From Geothrix terrae (GTDB taxonomy: Bacteria; Acidobacteriota; Holophagae; Holophagales; Holophagaceae): 64,000 nucleotides of DNA. Location of the stretch: the NCBI RefSeq assembly GCF_022808775.1, contig NZ_JAKZLA010000006.1:167297-231296 (forward strand), in the 5' to 3' direction. The translations under genes and the position numbers were made by a program. Shown in pieces: positions 50,800 through 60,097 of the stretch. The notes under the pieces were generated by a model. It was not told the DNA's origin. It was given only the letters and a program-made list of their open reading frames with translations, and did not search any database. Position 1 is the stretch's first letter. Every line of letters begins with the position of its first letter.

Positions 50800-50865
50800 C
50801 GAAACCTCGAACCCCCAGTGTAGCGCCGTGGGGCTTGGGCTCCGAGGCCGGATTCGGAGGGCCGC

Positions 50866-52605
50866 TCAGGAAGCTCGCGGCAGGCGGACCTTGAAGAGGG
50901 TCCCGGCCCCGGGGACGCTGATGAACCGGATGTCGCCCCCGGCCTTCTCCAGCAGCGACTTGACGGAGACCAGGCCCAGGCCCGTGCCCGCGCCGGAGCC
51001 CTTCGTGGTGAAGAAGGGCTGGAACACCTGGTCCTGGAGTTCCTCGGGGATCCCGCAGCCGGTGTCCTCGACCTCGAGCAGGGGGCCCAACCCGGATTCG
51101 TGGACCTGTGGTGCCCGGGCCCGCAGGGTGATGACGCCACCCCCAGGCATGGCGTCCCGGGCGTTGCTGATGAGGTTGACCAGGATCTGCTCCAGCATTC
51201 CCTGAGTGCCCCGGAAGGGCAGTGGACCGTCCGCCGAGCCCAGGCGCAGCACCTGGCCCCGGTGCAGGAGGGCCTGGAGGAGGGGCTGGACGGCGTGCAG
51301 TTCATGAGCCAGGTCCATGGGGCCCGGAGGGTCGGGCACCTGACGGCCCAGGGCCAGGAGCCGGGCGCTCAGGGAGGCCGCGCGGTGGGCCGTCTCCTGC
51401 AGCTTGGCCAGGTCGCGGCGATCCGGCGGCCGGCCTTCGTCCACCTGGAGGACCAGGAGCTCCGCGCGGCTCAGGACGGCGGTCAGCAGGTTGTTCATGT
51501 CGTGGGCCAAGCCTGCGCCCAGGGTGGCGATGGAGTTCATGCGCTCGGTGCGGAGGAGCATGGCCTGGGCCTTCTCCAGCGCCTCGGTGCGCTCTGTGAC
51601 CCGCGTTTCCAGATGGCGCGAGAGGGAGGCGATGTCCCTCAGGGCGAAGTACTGGCGCGCCAGGAGGACCACCACCAGCCCGAAGGCGAGCCACACCAGG
51701 ACGACCCGATGGCCCAGTCCGCCACCCGTGGCCAGCAGCCAGACTCCCAGGAAGGTGGCTCCCAGGACGGGGATGTAGGGCAGCAGGGGCACGAGGCGCT
51801 CCTTGACCGCGGCGCTTCCGGGCGGGACATCCACGGGGCGGGGGGACAGGGCCGCGGCGAGCTGGACCAGGGGCACGGCCCAGATCAGCGGACCCACGGC
51901 CAGGTGGAAGACGGCGGCGCCTGAGAGCACGTCCATGAGCCAGATGAAGTTGTGCAGGCTGGCGAGCAGGAAGGCCACCGCGAGCCAGCCCATGGGCCCT
52001 CTGAAGCGGGTCGGCTCCTCCATGCCGAAATAGACGGTCAGTCCCAACAGGAGGTCGTAGACCAGGAAGGTGCCCAGCCACATCAGGCGGTCCACCAGTG
52101 GGAACTGGCCGCCCAGGAAGACGGGCCCCAGCACCAGGCCCCAGAGAACGAAGAACACGGACAGGGCGAAGAGCAGACCGTCCAGGCCGTGGCGGATCCG
52201 CCGGAACCGCGTTCGGGGCCCGAGGTGCCAGCTCAACAGGGCGCCCACCAGGAGGAAGGTCCCGACCAGTTGCAGGGCAATGGAGGCGCTGTGGGCCGCG
52301 GGCGGAAGCGGGAGGCCCAGCATCACGGGGATGCGGGTGGCCTGGATGAGCCCGTTGATGGCCAGCGACAGGGAGAGGATCCACCACCCCCGGGCCTCGG
52401 ACGGGAAGCGGCCGGCCCGCCGGGCCGAGGCAACAGAAGCCGTGAAGACCAGGACGACAAGGCCGGCCAGGATGGCGGCGGTCCGTGGCCGGCCCGAGAG
52501 CCCGAACTGGATCGCGGCACCCGCCAGGACCGCGGCACCGGTTCCTGCGATCAGTGCGGGGCTCCAGCGGCGCGCGGCGGGGCCTTCCGGGAGGGCATGG
52601 TCCAT
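50866..52605 (-). CDS. Membrane sensor histidine kinase
   Basis: 579 aa. The first 320 residues contain about eight to nine hydrophobic helices forming a 7TM-like or MASE-type sensor, with no extracellular domain. A short coiled coil (YFALRDIASLSRHLETRVTERTEALEKAQ) leads to HisKA, with His368 in GAGLAHDMNNLLTAVLSRAELL. The ATPase has ILVNLISNARDAMPGGG (N box), VEDTGCGIPEE (G1), FFTTKGSGAGTGLGL (F and G2). It is an NtrB-like class kinase. No response regulator gene is adjacent, so it is an orphan. The signal is unknown. Confidence 0.9.
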   Translation of the reverse strand: MDHALPEGPAARRWSPALIAGTGAAVLAGAAIQFGLSGRPRTAAILAGLVVLVFTASVASARRAGRFPSEARGWWILSLSLAINGLIQATRIPVMLGLPLPPAAHSASIALQLVGTFLLVGALLSWHLGPRTRFRRIRHGLDGLLFALSVFFVLWGLVLGPVFLGGQFPLVDRLMWLGTFLVYDLLLGLTVYFGMEEPTRFRGPMGWLAVAFLLASLHNFIWLMDVLSGAAVFHLAVGPLIWAVPLVQLAAALSPRPVDVPPGSAAVKERLVPLLPYIPVLGATFLGVWLLATGGGLGHRVVLVWLAFGLVVVLLARQYFALRDIASLSRHLETRVTERTEALEKAQAMLLRTERMNSIATLGAGLAHDMNNLLTAVLSRAELLVLQVDEGRPPDRRDLAKLQETAHRAASLSARLLALGRQVPDPPGPMDLAHELHAVQPLLQALLHRGQVLRLGSADGPLPFRGTQGMLEQILVNLISNARDAMPGGGVITLRARAPQVHESGLGPLLEVEDTGCGIPEELQDQVFQPFFTTKGSGAGTGLGLVSVKSLLEKAGGDIRFISVPGAGTLFKVRLPRAS

Positions 52606-52646
52606 GGAGGCAGTATAGGGCCTGATGACTCGCGTAGGCCCCGCGC

Positions 52647-53672
52647 TCAGCGCCCCGCAGCCAATCCCCGGTGGATCCGTCCGGGGAGACGCGGCCCCTC
52701 GAAGATGAGGGCACTGTAGATCTGGGCCAGGACGGCGCCGTCATCCAGGGCCCCCTGGACGTCCTCCGCCGACCCCAGGCCGCCGCAGGCCACCAGGGGC
52801 AACCGATCCCGCAGGGCCGCGAGGATGCGGCGCCGGACTTCGCGGGCCTTGGACTTGAGAGGAACACCGCTGAGGCCGCCCGCGCCCTTGGATTCGACGA
52901 GGGCTCGGAGCGGTTCGGGCACCACGCCGCGGTCCAGCGTGGTGTTGGTGGCGATGAGGCCGGAAATGCCCGAGGCCACGGCCACTTCGACGATGGCGTC
53001 CAGGTCCTCCGGTGCGAGGTCCGGCGCCAGCTTCAGCAGCAGGGGCTGGCGCTCCAGGCCCATCTCCTTGCGCAAGTCGAGCATGCCACCCAGCAGGGGC
53101 TTGAGGGCCTCGGGGGCCTGGAGGTTCCGCAGGCCCGGCGTGTTGGGGCTGCTGACGTTCAGGGCGATGTAGTCCACCTGCGGCGCGATGAGCCGGTAGG
53201 CGGCGCGGTAGTCGTCCAGGGCCTGGGTCTCGGGTGTCTCCTTGTTCTTGCCGAGGTTGCCGCCGACGATCAGGCCCGCGGGGCGGCGCTTCAGGCGCCC
53301 GGCCACCACCTCCGCGCCCTCGCTGTTGAAGCCCATGCGGTTGAGGATCAGGCCCGCCTCGGGAAAGCGGAACAGGCGGGGCTTCGGGTTCCCGGGCTGG
53401 GGGCGCGGGGTCACCGTGCCGATCTCCACGTGGCCGAAGCCGAGGCTCTGCCACAGGGGCAGCAGGGTCGCACCTTTGTCGAGGCCCGCCGCCAGGCCCA
53501 GGGGCGTGGGGAAGTCCAGGCCGAAAGCCGTCCGGCGCAGGGAAGCGGGATGCTCCGGCCGGGGCAGGACAGGAAGGGCGCAGGCCGCTGCCCCCAGCCG
53601 GAAGGCCAGGTTGTGTGCGGTTTCGGGGTCGAGGCGGAAGAGCAGGGGCCGCAGGGCGGCGTACAGATCCAT
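52647..53672 (-). CDS. pyrD: Dihydroorotate dehydrogenase, class 2 (quinone-linked)
   Basis: Pyrimidine synthesis; oxidises dihydroorotate and passes electrons to the quinone pool. 341 aa from ATG 53672 (MDLYAALRPLLFRLDPETAHNLAF), whose amphipathic N-terminal helices mark the membrane-associated class 2. FMN and catalytic motifs are LGLAAGLDKGATLL, EIGTVTPRPQPGNPKPRLFR, ALNVSSPNTPGLR with the class-2 catalytic serine, KLAPDL, TNTTLDR and SGVPLKSKA. It overlaps the stop of the upstream lipoprotein gene by one base (TGATG). Confidence 0.95.
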   Translation of the reverse strand: MDLYAALRPLLFRLDPETAHNLAFRLGAAACALPVLPRPEHPASLRRTAFGLDFPTPLGLAAGLDKGATLLPLWQSLGFGHVEIGTVTPRPQPGNPKPRLFRFPEAGLILNRMGFNSEGAEVVAGRLKRRPAGLIVGGNLGKNKETPETQALDDYRAAYRLIAPQVDYIALNVSSPNTPGLRNLQAPEALKPLLGGMLDLRKEMGLERQPLLLKLAPDLAPEDLDAIVEVAVASGISGLIATNTTLDRGVVPEPLRALVESKGAGGLSGVPLKSKAREVRRRILAALRDRLPLVACGGLGSAEDVQGALDDGAVLAQIYSALIFEGPRLPGRIHRGLAAGR

Positions 53673-54028
53673 CACTTGACCGAGACGGTGGCCGTGGCGG
53701 TGATCTCCGGGAAGTCCTCGCGGCGGACCTCCACGTGGTAGGTTCCGGCCGTGGCAGGGGCGGTGTAGAGGCCGGCGCCCGTGATGCTTCCCCCCTCGGG
53801 TTCCACCACGCGCCACCCGACCGGCTGGCGCATGTAGCGGACGCCCTCGGGATAGTTGATCTCCGCCTGGAAGGCCTGGGTGGCGCCGCGGGCCAGGCTG
53901 ATGGCCACGGGGCGGAGGCTCAGGGAAGGCTTGAAGGGCTCTTTGGGTTTGGCGGGCATGGTGTCTCCCGGGGTGGTGCAGGCGAGAGCCAGCAGGAGAG
54001 GAGCGAAGGATAGGGCGCGCGTCAGCAT
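53672..54028 (-). CDS. Small lipoprotein with Ig-like domain
   Basis: 118 aa. The signal peptide ends in the lipobox LALAC (Cys17), so it is likely a lipoprotein. The rest is a single Ig-like/Big_2-type beta domain: VAISLARGATQAFQAEI, WRVVEPEGGSITGAGLYTAPATAGTYHVEV and a final ATATVSVK. The GSITGAGLYTAPATAGTY phrase is a common repeat unit in acidobacterial surface proteins. Here it is present once. It is upstream of and coupled to pyrD, an unlikely functional partner. Function unknown. Confidence 0.8.
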   Translation of the reverse strand: MLTRALSFAPLLLALACTTPGDTMPAKPKEPFKPSLSLRPVAISLARGATQAFQAEINYPEGVRYMRQPVGWRVVEPEGGSITGAGLYTAPATAGTYHVEVRREDFPEITATATVSVK

Positions 54029-54035
54029 GGGAACC

Positions 54036-54698
54036 TCACACTCCGGTCATTTCGGTCACGCGATCCATCACCAGGGGAGGCTCTGTCCGGGCCTGGACCT
54101 CCTCCCGGGTGACGCCCGGGGCCACCTCCACGAGCCGCAAGCCCTCGCGGCCGGGCACCACGTCGATGACGGCCAGGTCGGTGATGATGCGGTGGACGCA
54201 GCGCTGGCCCGTGAAGGGCAGGGTGCACTTGCGGAGGATCTTGGGCTCGCCGTCCTTGCTGGTGTGCTCCATCACGACGACCACCCGCTTGGCCGAGGCG
54301 ACAAGGTCCATGGCGCCGCCCATGCCCTTGACCATCTTCCCGGGGATCATCCAGTTGGCGAGGTTGCCCTCCATGTCCACCTGCATGGCGCCGAGGATGC
54401 TGAGGTCGATCTTGCCGCCGCGGATCATGGCGAAGCTGTCCGCGCTGCTGAAGAAGCTGGCCCCCGGCGCCGTCGTCACCGTCTGCTTGCCGGCGTTGAT
54501 GAGGTCCGGGTCCACCTCTTCCGGCGTGGGGAAGGGGCCGATGCCCAGGAGGCCGTTCTCGCTCTGGAGGATGACCTCCATGCCCTCCGGGATCGCGTTG
54601 GCGATGAGGGTGGGGATGCCGATGCCCAGGTTCACGTAGTAGCCGTCGCGCAGTTCCTGCGCCGCACGGCGGACGAGCTGATCGCGGGACAACGCCAT
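54036..54698 (-). CDS. scoB: 3-oxoacid CoA-transferase, subunit B
   Basis: 220 aa. It transfers CoA between succinyl-CoA and acetoacetate (or related acids). Glu47 in [14 protein letters not shown] is the catalytic glutamate, and [13 protein letters not shown] with [29 protein letters not shown] is the family core. ATG 54698 gives [16 protein letters not shown]; the frame stays open upstream but overlaps the outer-membrane protein gene antiparallel to it in another frame. Subunit A, normally adjacent, is not in the window. It starts 7 bases from the lipoprotein gene it precedes. Confidence 0.9.
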   Translation of the reverse strand: MALSRDQLVRRAAQELRDGYYVNLGIGIPTLIANAIPEGMEVILQSENGLLGIGPFPTPEEVDPDLINAGKQTVTTAPGASFFSSADSFAMIRGGKIDLSILGAMQVDMEGNLANWMIPGKMVKGMGGAMDLVASAKRVVVVMEHTSKDGEPKILRKCTLPFTGQRCVHRIITDLAVIDVVPGREGLRLVEVAPGVTREEVQARTEPPLVMDRVTEMTGV

Positions 54699-54744
54699 GC
54701 GGACCTCGAGAAGGGGGACCAGGATAGCGCAGGCGGCCCGGGCC

Positions 54745-56037
54745 TCAGAAGACGCGGAAGCTCTGGAAGAGGCTGAACGTCCAGCCCCAGCGGACGGAGG
54801 ATCCCGGGACCTCGTCCCGCCGCGAGGCCAGGGAGGCGCCGATCCGGCCCGTGGGCGTGCGCCACTGGGCCTCGCCCTGGAGGAACCAGAACCCTGGGGC
54901 GAGAGGAGAGGCCGAGGTGCCCCGCACCCCCCGCAGGCGCCCTTGGCCTTCGAGGAAGAGGGGCATGCCGAGCTCCACCGTCCGGGTGATGGCCTCGCGG
55001 CCGAAGGCGGCGCCCAGAGGGTCGCCGAAGGTGGAGGAGCCCGCGAGGTAGGCTGGCTGGCTGAAGGTTCCGGAAGGGGCTGACGGGCCGGCCCCGGCGT
55101 ACTCGAGTCCGACATCCCAGCGGTCCCAGACCAGCTGGAGCCCGCCGAGCGAGCGGGCCGGGGTCAGCGTGAGGGCCCGGTTGTCCGGGGCGGCACTCCG
55201 GGACAGGTGGATGGCTGCGCCCCGGGCCCCGACGAAGCGGGCCAGGACGGGGATCCGCACCTTCACCTCCGCCAGGCTCCAGGTCCTGGCGGATGAGGCG
55301 GGAGCTGTCCGGCCGGCAGGGTCCTCACCACCTTCCATCCGGACGGATCCAAGGCTGGCCTCCAGCACCGAGCCGAAGGCGGCCCGGAGCATGCCTCCGT
55401 AGATCCACGGCCGGCGAAGATCCAGCCCGCCTGCCTGCGCCGCGAGGCGGGCCCCGCGATCAGGGATCCAATCGGGGATGGGGCGATCGGCTTCCAGTCG
55501 GCCGGCAAAGGCTTCGGCCCGCCCGCGCCCGAAGGGCAGCGAAGCTTCGGGAGTGCTCCATGAGAGGCGGGGGAAGGGACGCGCGGCGTCGCCCAGCAGG
55601 TCGCCACCCTCGAACCCCGCTCCCCAGTCGAACGGCTGTTGTTCCAGGGCCAGCCGCCATCCTGATTCCCACCGGTAGGCGATCGCGGCGCGGAGGAGGT
55701 AGCCGCGGGTCATCCCGCCGACCCGCAGGCCCAGGGCCGTGGCGGCCACGGACCAGCCTCCGCTGACGTAGCGGCCCTGCAGGCCCAGCCCCCAGCCCTC
55801 CACCGCCCGGCCCAGGCCCTCGCCCCCGACCAGCGGCGCGTACCGGCCCTCCGATCCCGCTCCTCCCAGGCCCACTTCCAGGGATGGGAGGGCTAGCGGC
55901 GGAAGGGGTTCCTCGCCGGTGGTCCAGGTCCGCTGCGCCTGTCTGAGGGCGGTGGCGCCATCCTGCAGCACGGGTGCCTGGGCGCACAGCCCGGTCGCCA
56001 GGCTCATCACCGTGAGGTGGAATGGCCAGCGCCTCAC
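54745..56037 (-). CDS. Outer-membrane beta-barrel protein (capsule-assembly Wzi-like?)
   Basis: 430 aa. It has a signal peptide ending LCAQA and ends in an aromatic strand ([12 protein letters not shown]), the usual BamA-recognition C-terminus with a final Phe. Between these are many alternating-residue strands rich in Gly, Trp, Tyr and Arg ([43 protein letters not shown]). It resembles Wzi-type or other 16-20 strand barrels in size, but I cannot confirm Wzi. Polysaccharide genes start 1.9 kb away on the opposite strand, which keeps the capsule idea open. It overlaps the cyclophilin stop by four bases. Confidence 0.7.
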   Translation of the reverse strand: MRRWPFHLTVMSLATGLCAQAPVLQDGATALRQAQRTWTTGEEPLPPLALPSLEVGLGGAGSEGRYAPLVGGEGLGRAVEGWGLGLQGRYVSGGWSVAATALGLRVGGMTRGYLLRAAIAYRWESGWRLALEQQPFDWGAGFEGGDLLGDAARPFPRLSWSTPEASLPFGRGRAEAFAGRLEADRPIPDWIPDRGARLAAQAGGLDLRRPWIYGGMLRAAFGSVLEASLGSVRMEGGEDPAGRTAPASSARTWSLAEVKVRIPVLARFVGARGAAIHLSRSAAPDNRALTLTPARSLGGLQLVWDRWDVGLEYAGAGPSAPSGTFSQPAYLAGSSTFGDPLGAAFGREAITRTVELGMPLFLEGQGRLRGVRGTSASPLAPGFWFLQGEAQWRTPTGRIGASLASRRDEVPGSSVRWGWTFSLFQSFRVF

Positions 56038-57815
56038 GGTTCCAGCACCTTGACGGACAGGATCCTCGCGCCCAGTTCGAGGTCATCGAGGATCTTCATG
56101 GCGGCATCCAGGTCCTCCACTTCGCCCATCCGTGTGTATTTTCCCGTGAGATGGGGGGTGGCGTTGGTGGTGATGAAGAACTGGCTGCCGCCCGTGTCCT
56201 TCCCCGCGAGCGCCATGCCCACGCTGCCAGGGCCGTACCACTCGAGGCTGTCTTCGCAGCGGACGGTGTACCCGGGCCCGCCGTCCATGGTGTCGAAGGG
56301 CGAGCCCATCTGCACCACGAAGTCCGGGACCACCCGGGGCACCAGCCGGCCATTGAAGTAGCCCTTCCTGGCCAGCAGGGCAAGGTTGGCGACGTTCATG
56401 GGGGCGACGGCGGGGTCGAGGCGGAGCGTAATGCTGCGCTTTCCGCTCAGGGAAATGCGAAGCCGGAGGGGCTTGCCGCGCTCGGTGAGACGGGTGGCCT
56501 CCCTGAGGATCGCGGCGTCGGTCACGGTGGGTTTCGGGGCTCTGGGCCAGGGTGCGGCGGGATCCAGCTTCACGAGAGCCTGGTAGGCCTCCCAGCGGCA
56601 GGTCCAGCTGGGATGCTGCAACCAGGGGCGAAGGTGGGCTTTCTGTTCCTCCCGCGGCAGCTTCCAGCGGGCATAGCTCTGGATCAGCGTCTGCTGGGGC
56701 TCGAACTGGGCGTCGCTCCAGACGCGCCTGGTGAGGACCTCCAGATCGGCGGGGGCCGATGGGAGGTCCTCGATGCCGGCGGCGCGGGCGGTGGCGTCCG
56801 CTCCGGCGAGAAGGCGCGCCCGGATGAGGTCCGCCCGGACGGGGTTCTGGATCCGCAGGGCGGGGAGGAGGGTGCCCATCATCAGGGGGGTGGTGGCGCC
56901 GAACGGAGCCTGCTGGTCCACCAGTGTCCGCAGGCCGGGCAGGGGGGAATCGAGCTTGGCCAGGGCCTGGAATCCGTACCACTGGGCCAGGGGGTGGGTC
57001 GCACAGGGCCAGGGGCCGCCCTCCACGTTGAAAGCCTCCGCAGGCGCAGGCCTGGGTACCCCCTCGGCCAGCCTGGACAGGATGCCGACGCAGGCCATGT
57101 CCAGCGTCGCCTGGTCGGGACGGGCAAGGCCGAGCCTGGCCCAGGCTGGGGATTCCGGCGTGAGCGAAGTGAACGCCTTCAGTGCCAGGTCCCGGCGCTG
57201 AGGCCATGGCGCACGGTTCCACGCATCCATCAGGGCCAGAATGCTCCCGGGCGTGGCAGGCACCGGCGGCAGGAGCTGCTTCTCCTTTCCCGCCATCACC
57301 AGCCGCAGCCGAGCCGCTTGGGCGCGGACGGGATCCACCTTGCCGGCCTTCTGGAGGGCGTCGAGAAAGGCCTGGAGGCCGGGGGAGATCTCGGCGCCGT
57401 TCAGGCGCGCCGTGGCGAGGGACGCCTCCAGGTGCAGGTGTCCGGGCCAGGTGGCGGCATCCGCGGCGACGAGGCCGTCGAGGGCCATGAGGGCTTTCGG
57501 GCTCTTGAAGCGGTCCAGGAAGAACAGGGCATCGAAGCGCTCGCGGGGTGTTCGGGCCTCGGCGGCTTTCGCCAGCCACAGTGCCTCGGTGGGTTGGTCC
57601 AGCTCCGGCGGCAGCAGGGCCGGGGCACCGGGAGCCCCGATACGACGGATCGCTCGTTCCAGGCGGGCCCGGTCCGCCGGCGCCAGGGCCGCTTTCTGCG
57701 CATCCGTGAAAGCCAGGGGTTGCCGGGCCCATTCGGCCCGTATGGCGTTACGGGCGGTGAAGCCGGAGGGCTGGGCAAGCAGGGGCAGGCTCAGACTGAA
57801 GAGGAGGCGGCGCAT
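56034..57815 (-). CDS. Exported cyclophilin-type peptidyl-prolyl isomerase with long helical N-region
   Basis: 593 aa with a signal peptide (MRRLLFSLSLPLLAQPSG). The last 155 residues are a cyclophilin domain: LRLDPAVAPMNVANLALLARKGYFNGRLVPRVVPDFVVQMGSP, then GTDTGGSQFF-like GKDTGGSQFFITTNATPHLTGKYT. The conserved Phe, Gln and His positions are recognisable, although the Arg of the classical FHR is in LVPRVVPDF. Residues 20-430 are a helical repeat-like region (AFTDAQKAALAPADRARLERAIRR and several RxxxALxAL units), reminiscent of HEAT repeats. It is likely a periplasmic folding factor. A four-base overlap couples it to the outer-membrane barrel gene that follows, a plausible client. Confidence 0.88.
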   Translation of the reverse strand: MRRLLFSLSLPLLAQPSGFTARNAIRAEWARQPLAFTDAQKAALAPADRARLERAIRRIGAPGAPALLPPELDQPTEALWLAKAAEARTPRERFDALFFLDRFKSPKALMALDGLVAADAATWPGHLHLEASLATARLNGAEISPGLQAFLDALQKAGKVDPVRAQAARLRLVMAGKEKQLLPPVPATPGSILALMDAWNRAPWPQRRDLALKAFTSLTPESPAWARLGLARPDQATLDMACVGILSRLAEGVPRPAPAEAFNVEGGPWPCATHPLAQWYGFQALAKLDSPLPGLRTLVDQQAPFGATTPLMMGTLLPALRIQNPVRADLIRARLLAGADATARAAGIEDLPSAPADLEVLTRRVWSDAQFEPQQTLIQSYARWKLPREEQKAHLRPWLQHPSWTCRWEAYQALVKLDPAAPWPRAPKPTVTDAAILREATRLTERGKPLRLRISLSGKRSITLRLDPAVAPMNVANLALLARKGYFNGRLVPRVVPDFVVQMGSPFDTMDGGPGYTVRCEDSLEWYGPGSVGMALAGKDTGGSQFFITTNATPHLTGKYTRMGEVEDLDAAMKILDDLELGARILSVKVLEP

Positions 57816-57900
57816 GAGATCCTCGGGAAGCCTACATGCTACCGGCAGGGCCCCGTACCGGTCCGGCGCTTCGGGCACAATGGAGATTGGAGGTGGCGTG

Positions 57901-59046
57901 GTGGGCAATGGCAAGCCGGGGCATGAACGGTTGAGGGAAGCCCTTCCCGCCTTCGAACAGCCTGAAGTCTGGATCCGGTTTCCGCGACAGCTCGGCGATG
58001 TGATCTTCTCCATCCCCTTTCTGTACGCTCTCCAACGCGCGTGGAACGGCATCGCGGAATCCCAGGGTCGGAAGATCCGCTGGGTGGCGGTGGGGCACGC
58101 CATCGGCGCAGCTGTCTTCAGCGAGGCCCACCCTGACTTCATCGCAGAGAGTGTCATCGAGGCCCGCCGGGACCAGAAGCCCGATCCCTGGGCGCTCGTC
58201 CGGCGCTGGCGGAAGCAGCCTCCCGTGGCATTCGTGAACCTCAGCCAATCCGCGCGGCTGGCCTTCGCAGCCTGGCTGGCGCGGGTGCCTCTCCGCGCAG
58301 GCATCGCGGACAACCAGCTCTCGGTCCTGTACCACTACCCCTTCGCCTACCGGGATCTCCCCATCCACCTGGTGCGCCGGTATGAACCACTGCTGGAACA
58401 GTTGACCGGCAGTTCGAGGCTGGAGTGGATGCCCATGGGGCCGGAGCGCCTTGGGGGCCTGGGCGGGCTCGAGAAGCTGCGGGCGGCCGGGTGGAAAGGT
58501 GGCCCCTATGTCACCCTTTCCTACGGCACACGAGGCTTCAACAAGCGCTGGTTCCCCGAGGTGCCCCAGTGGACCGGATTCGCTCAGCTCGCCAAGGCCA
58601 ACGGCTTGGAGGTGGTCTGGCTCGGGGGGCCGGACGAGATCGAGTTGGGGAAGCGCCTTGCGGAGCTTTCCCCGGGAACCCTGAACCTGACCGGCCAGAC
58701 CTCCATTCCCGAGGCCTGCGCCATCCAAAGCCGGGCCTGGGGCAATGTGGCCGTGGATACCGGACTGGCGCACACCGCAGCTGGGACGGGACGTCCCACG
58801 ATCACTGTGAACGGCGCTTCTCCCGAGCACCTGATCAATCCCCTGGGACCCTTCGCCCTTTCGGTGCGCGGTCCCTGCATTGATGTGGCTGATCCGCAGC
58901 CGCTGGAGGGCGAGGTGGACATGAACAGCACCGCCTACCGGGTTTCGCCGCTGCGGGTGTGGAACCTCCTCCAAGGACTTGTCGCGGAATCCGGCGGGCG
59001 GATGCTCGATCCGGTTCTTCCGGAGGCCATCCGTGGACGTTCCTGA
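57901..59046 (+). CDS. GT9 (heptosyltransferase-like) glycosyltransferase 1
   Basis: 381 aa. GT9 enzymes add heptose or similar sugars from ADP/NDP donors to the LPS core on the cytoplasmic face. Visible motifs are VWIRFPRQLGDVIFSIPFLYAL (acceptor-side Rossmann), then YVTLSYGTRGFNKRWFP, VVWLGGPDEIELG, LNLTGQTSIPE and GNVAVDTGLAHTAAGTGRPTITV, the usual D-GLAH-A motif. I take the GTG at 57901 because GGAGG lies 7 bases upstream; GTG 57898 and ATG 57880 are alternatives. No heptose-synthesis genes are present, so donor identity is open. It overlaps the next GT9 gene by 14 bases. Confidence 0.88.
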   Translation: MGNGKPGHERLREALPAFEQPEVWIRFPRQLGDVIFSIPFLYALQRAWNGIAESQGRKIRWVAVGHAIGAAVFSEAHPDFIAESVIEARRDQKPDPWALVRRWRKQPPVAFVNLSQSARLAFAAWLARVPLRAGIADNQLSVLYHYPFAYRDLPIHLVRRYEPLLEQLTGSSRLEWMPMGPERLGGLGGLEKLRAAGWKGGPYVTLSYGTRGFNKRWFPEVPQWTGFAQLAKANGLEVVWLGGPDEIELGKRLAELSPGTLNLTGQTSIPEACAIQSRAWGNVAVDTGLAHTAAGTGRPTITVNGASPEHLINPLGPFALSVRGPCIDVADPQPLEGEVDMNSTAYRVSPLRVWNLLQGLVAESGGRMLDPVLPEAIRGRS

Positions 59047-60097
59047 GGGGGCTCTCTGGGTCCGCATGCCGCGGTTCATCGGAGATGCGATCATGATCGC
59101 TCAGGCCGTGGCGTCAGTCCGATCCCTTGGCCATGACCTCGTGGCCTGGGGCCCCGCGCCGGTAGTGGAACTCTTCGAGGGTGGGGCGGAGCCGTTCCAG
59201 GCAGTCGTGCCCGATCCGGTGGCCAAGCCCCAAGTCTTCTCCATGGCTACCCTGCTCAGGCAGCACCAGGCTGCGGGTGTCCTGAACTTGCCGCGAAGCC
59301 TGCGGGCGACCTTGGCGGGCCTGCTGGCAGGCTCATCTCTGCGCGTGGGGTGGGCGTCGGGGCTCACCGCGCTCCTGCCTAGCCATGGGCTGGACTACCG
59401 GAAGCTTTCAGGCCACCAGATGGATCGCTACCGGCAGCTCTTGGACAGGGCATTCCCGCCCCAAGGAGAGGCCCATCCCCTGGTCTTCCGGCCCAGGACA
59501 ACCTCAGTGCAGGCGGCCCAGGATCTCCTGGCTTCCCGATTGGAGGGGGCTCCTTACGCCACCATTTCCCTTGGCGCCATGAGCTGGAGCAAGCGCCTGG
59601 GCGATGACCGGGTGGTCGATGTGATACGCCACCTGGATCAAGCTGGTCTGCGGACCGTTCTGCTTGGCGCTCCGGGAGAGGACCAGGCACATGCGGCTCA
59701 TGTGAGCGAGCAGGCGCCCGGGGTTGTCGACCTGACCGGGGGGACCCCGCTTTCGGTCGCGGCCGGGGTCCTTCTCGGCGCCCGGGTCGCCGTGGGCAAC
59801 GACTCCGCGCTCAGCCACCTGGCCGCGGCCTGTGGTGTCCCGGCGGTGGTCATTTTCGGTCCCACGGATCCGGCCCTGACCTGCCCGCGGGGACCCTGGG
59901 TCCGTGCGGTCCGAGATGAGTCTCTCCCATGCCTGGTCTGTCAGCAGGGAGCCTGCCCCGTGGAAGGCCATCCGTGCATGAAGGGATTGGATCCCAGCCT
60001 GATCTGCCGCGCGGTGGACGAGGCGCTAATAGCGGGGGTCCCTTCCTCGGCGGTTGCGGGCGGCCGCGAGCAGACCATCGAACGTGGGCTTCAGTAG
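59033..60097 (+). CDS. GT9 (heptosyltransferase-like) glycosyltransferase 2
   Basis: 354 aa. GTG 59033, inside the end of gene 1, has GGAGG 6 bases upstream, so the pair is coupled. It has LWVRMPRFIGDAIMIAQAVASV, YATISLGAMSWSKRLGDDR, TVLLGAPGEDQAH, DLTGGTPLSVAAGVLLGARVAVGNDSALSHLAAACGVP and a late CLVCQQGACPVEGHPCMKGLD, the Cys-rich C-terminal block often found in heptosyltransferase II. The two GT9 proteins are different, not a recent duplicate. Its last 72 bases overlap the 3' end of the convergent GT2 gene. Confidence 0.88.
   Translation: MDVPEGALWVRMPRFIGDAIMIAQAVASVRSLGHDLVAWGPAPVVELFEGGAEPFQAVVPDPVAKPQVFSMATLLRQHQAAGVLNLPRSLRATLAGLLAGSSLRVGWASGLTALLPSHGLDYRKLSGHQMDRYRQLLDRAFPPQGEAHPLVFRPRTTSVQAAQDLLASRLEGAPYATISLGAMSWSKRLGDDRVVDVIRHLDQAGLRTVLLGAPGEDQAHAAHVSEQAPGVVDLTGGTPLSVAAGVLLGARVAVGNDSALSHLAAACGVPAVVIFGPTDPALTCPRGPWVRAVRDESLPCLVCQQGACPVEGHPCMKGLDPSLICRAVDEALIAGVPSSAVAGGREQTIERGLQ

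Noticed and set aside
56022..57926. A 634-codon plus-strand open frame over the cyclophilin gene
   Set aside because: It is antisense to a gene with clear cyclophilin motifs and has no domain features.
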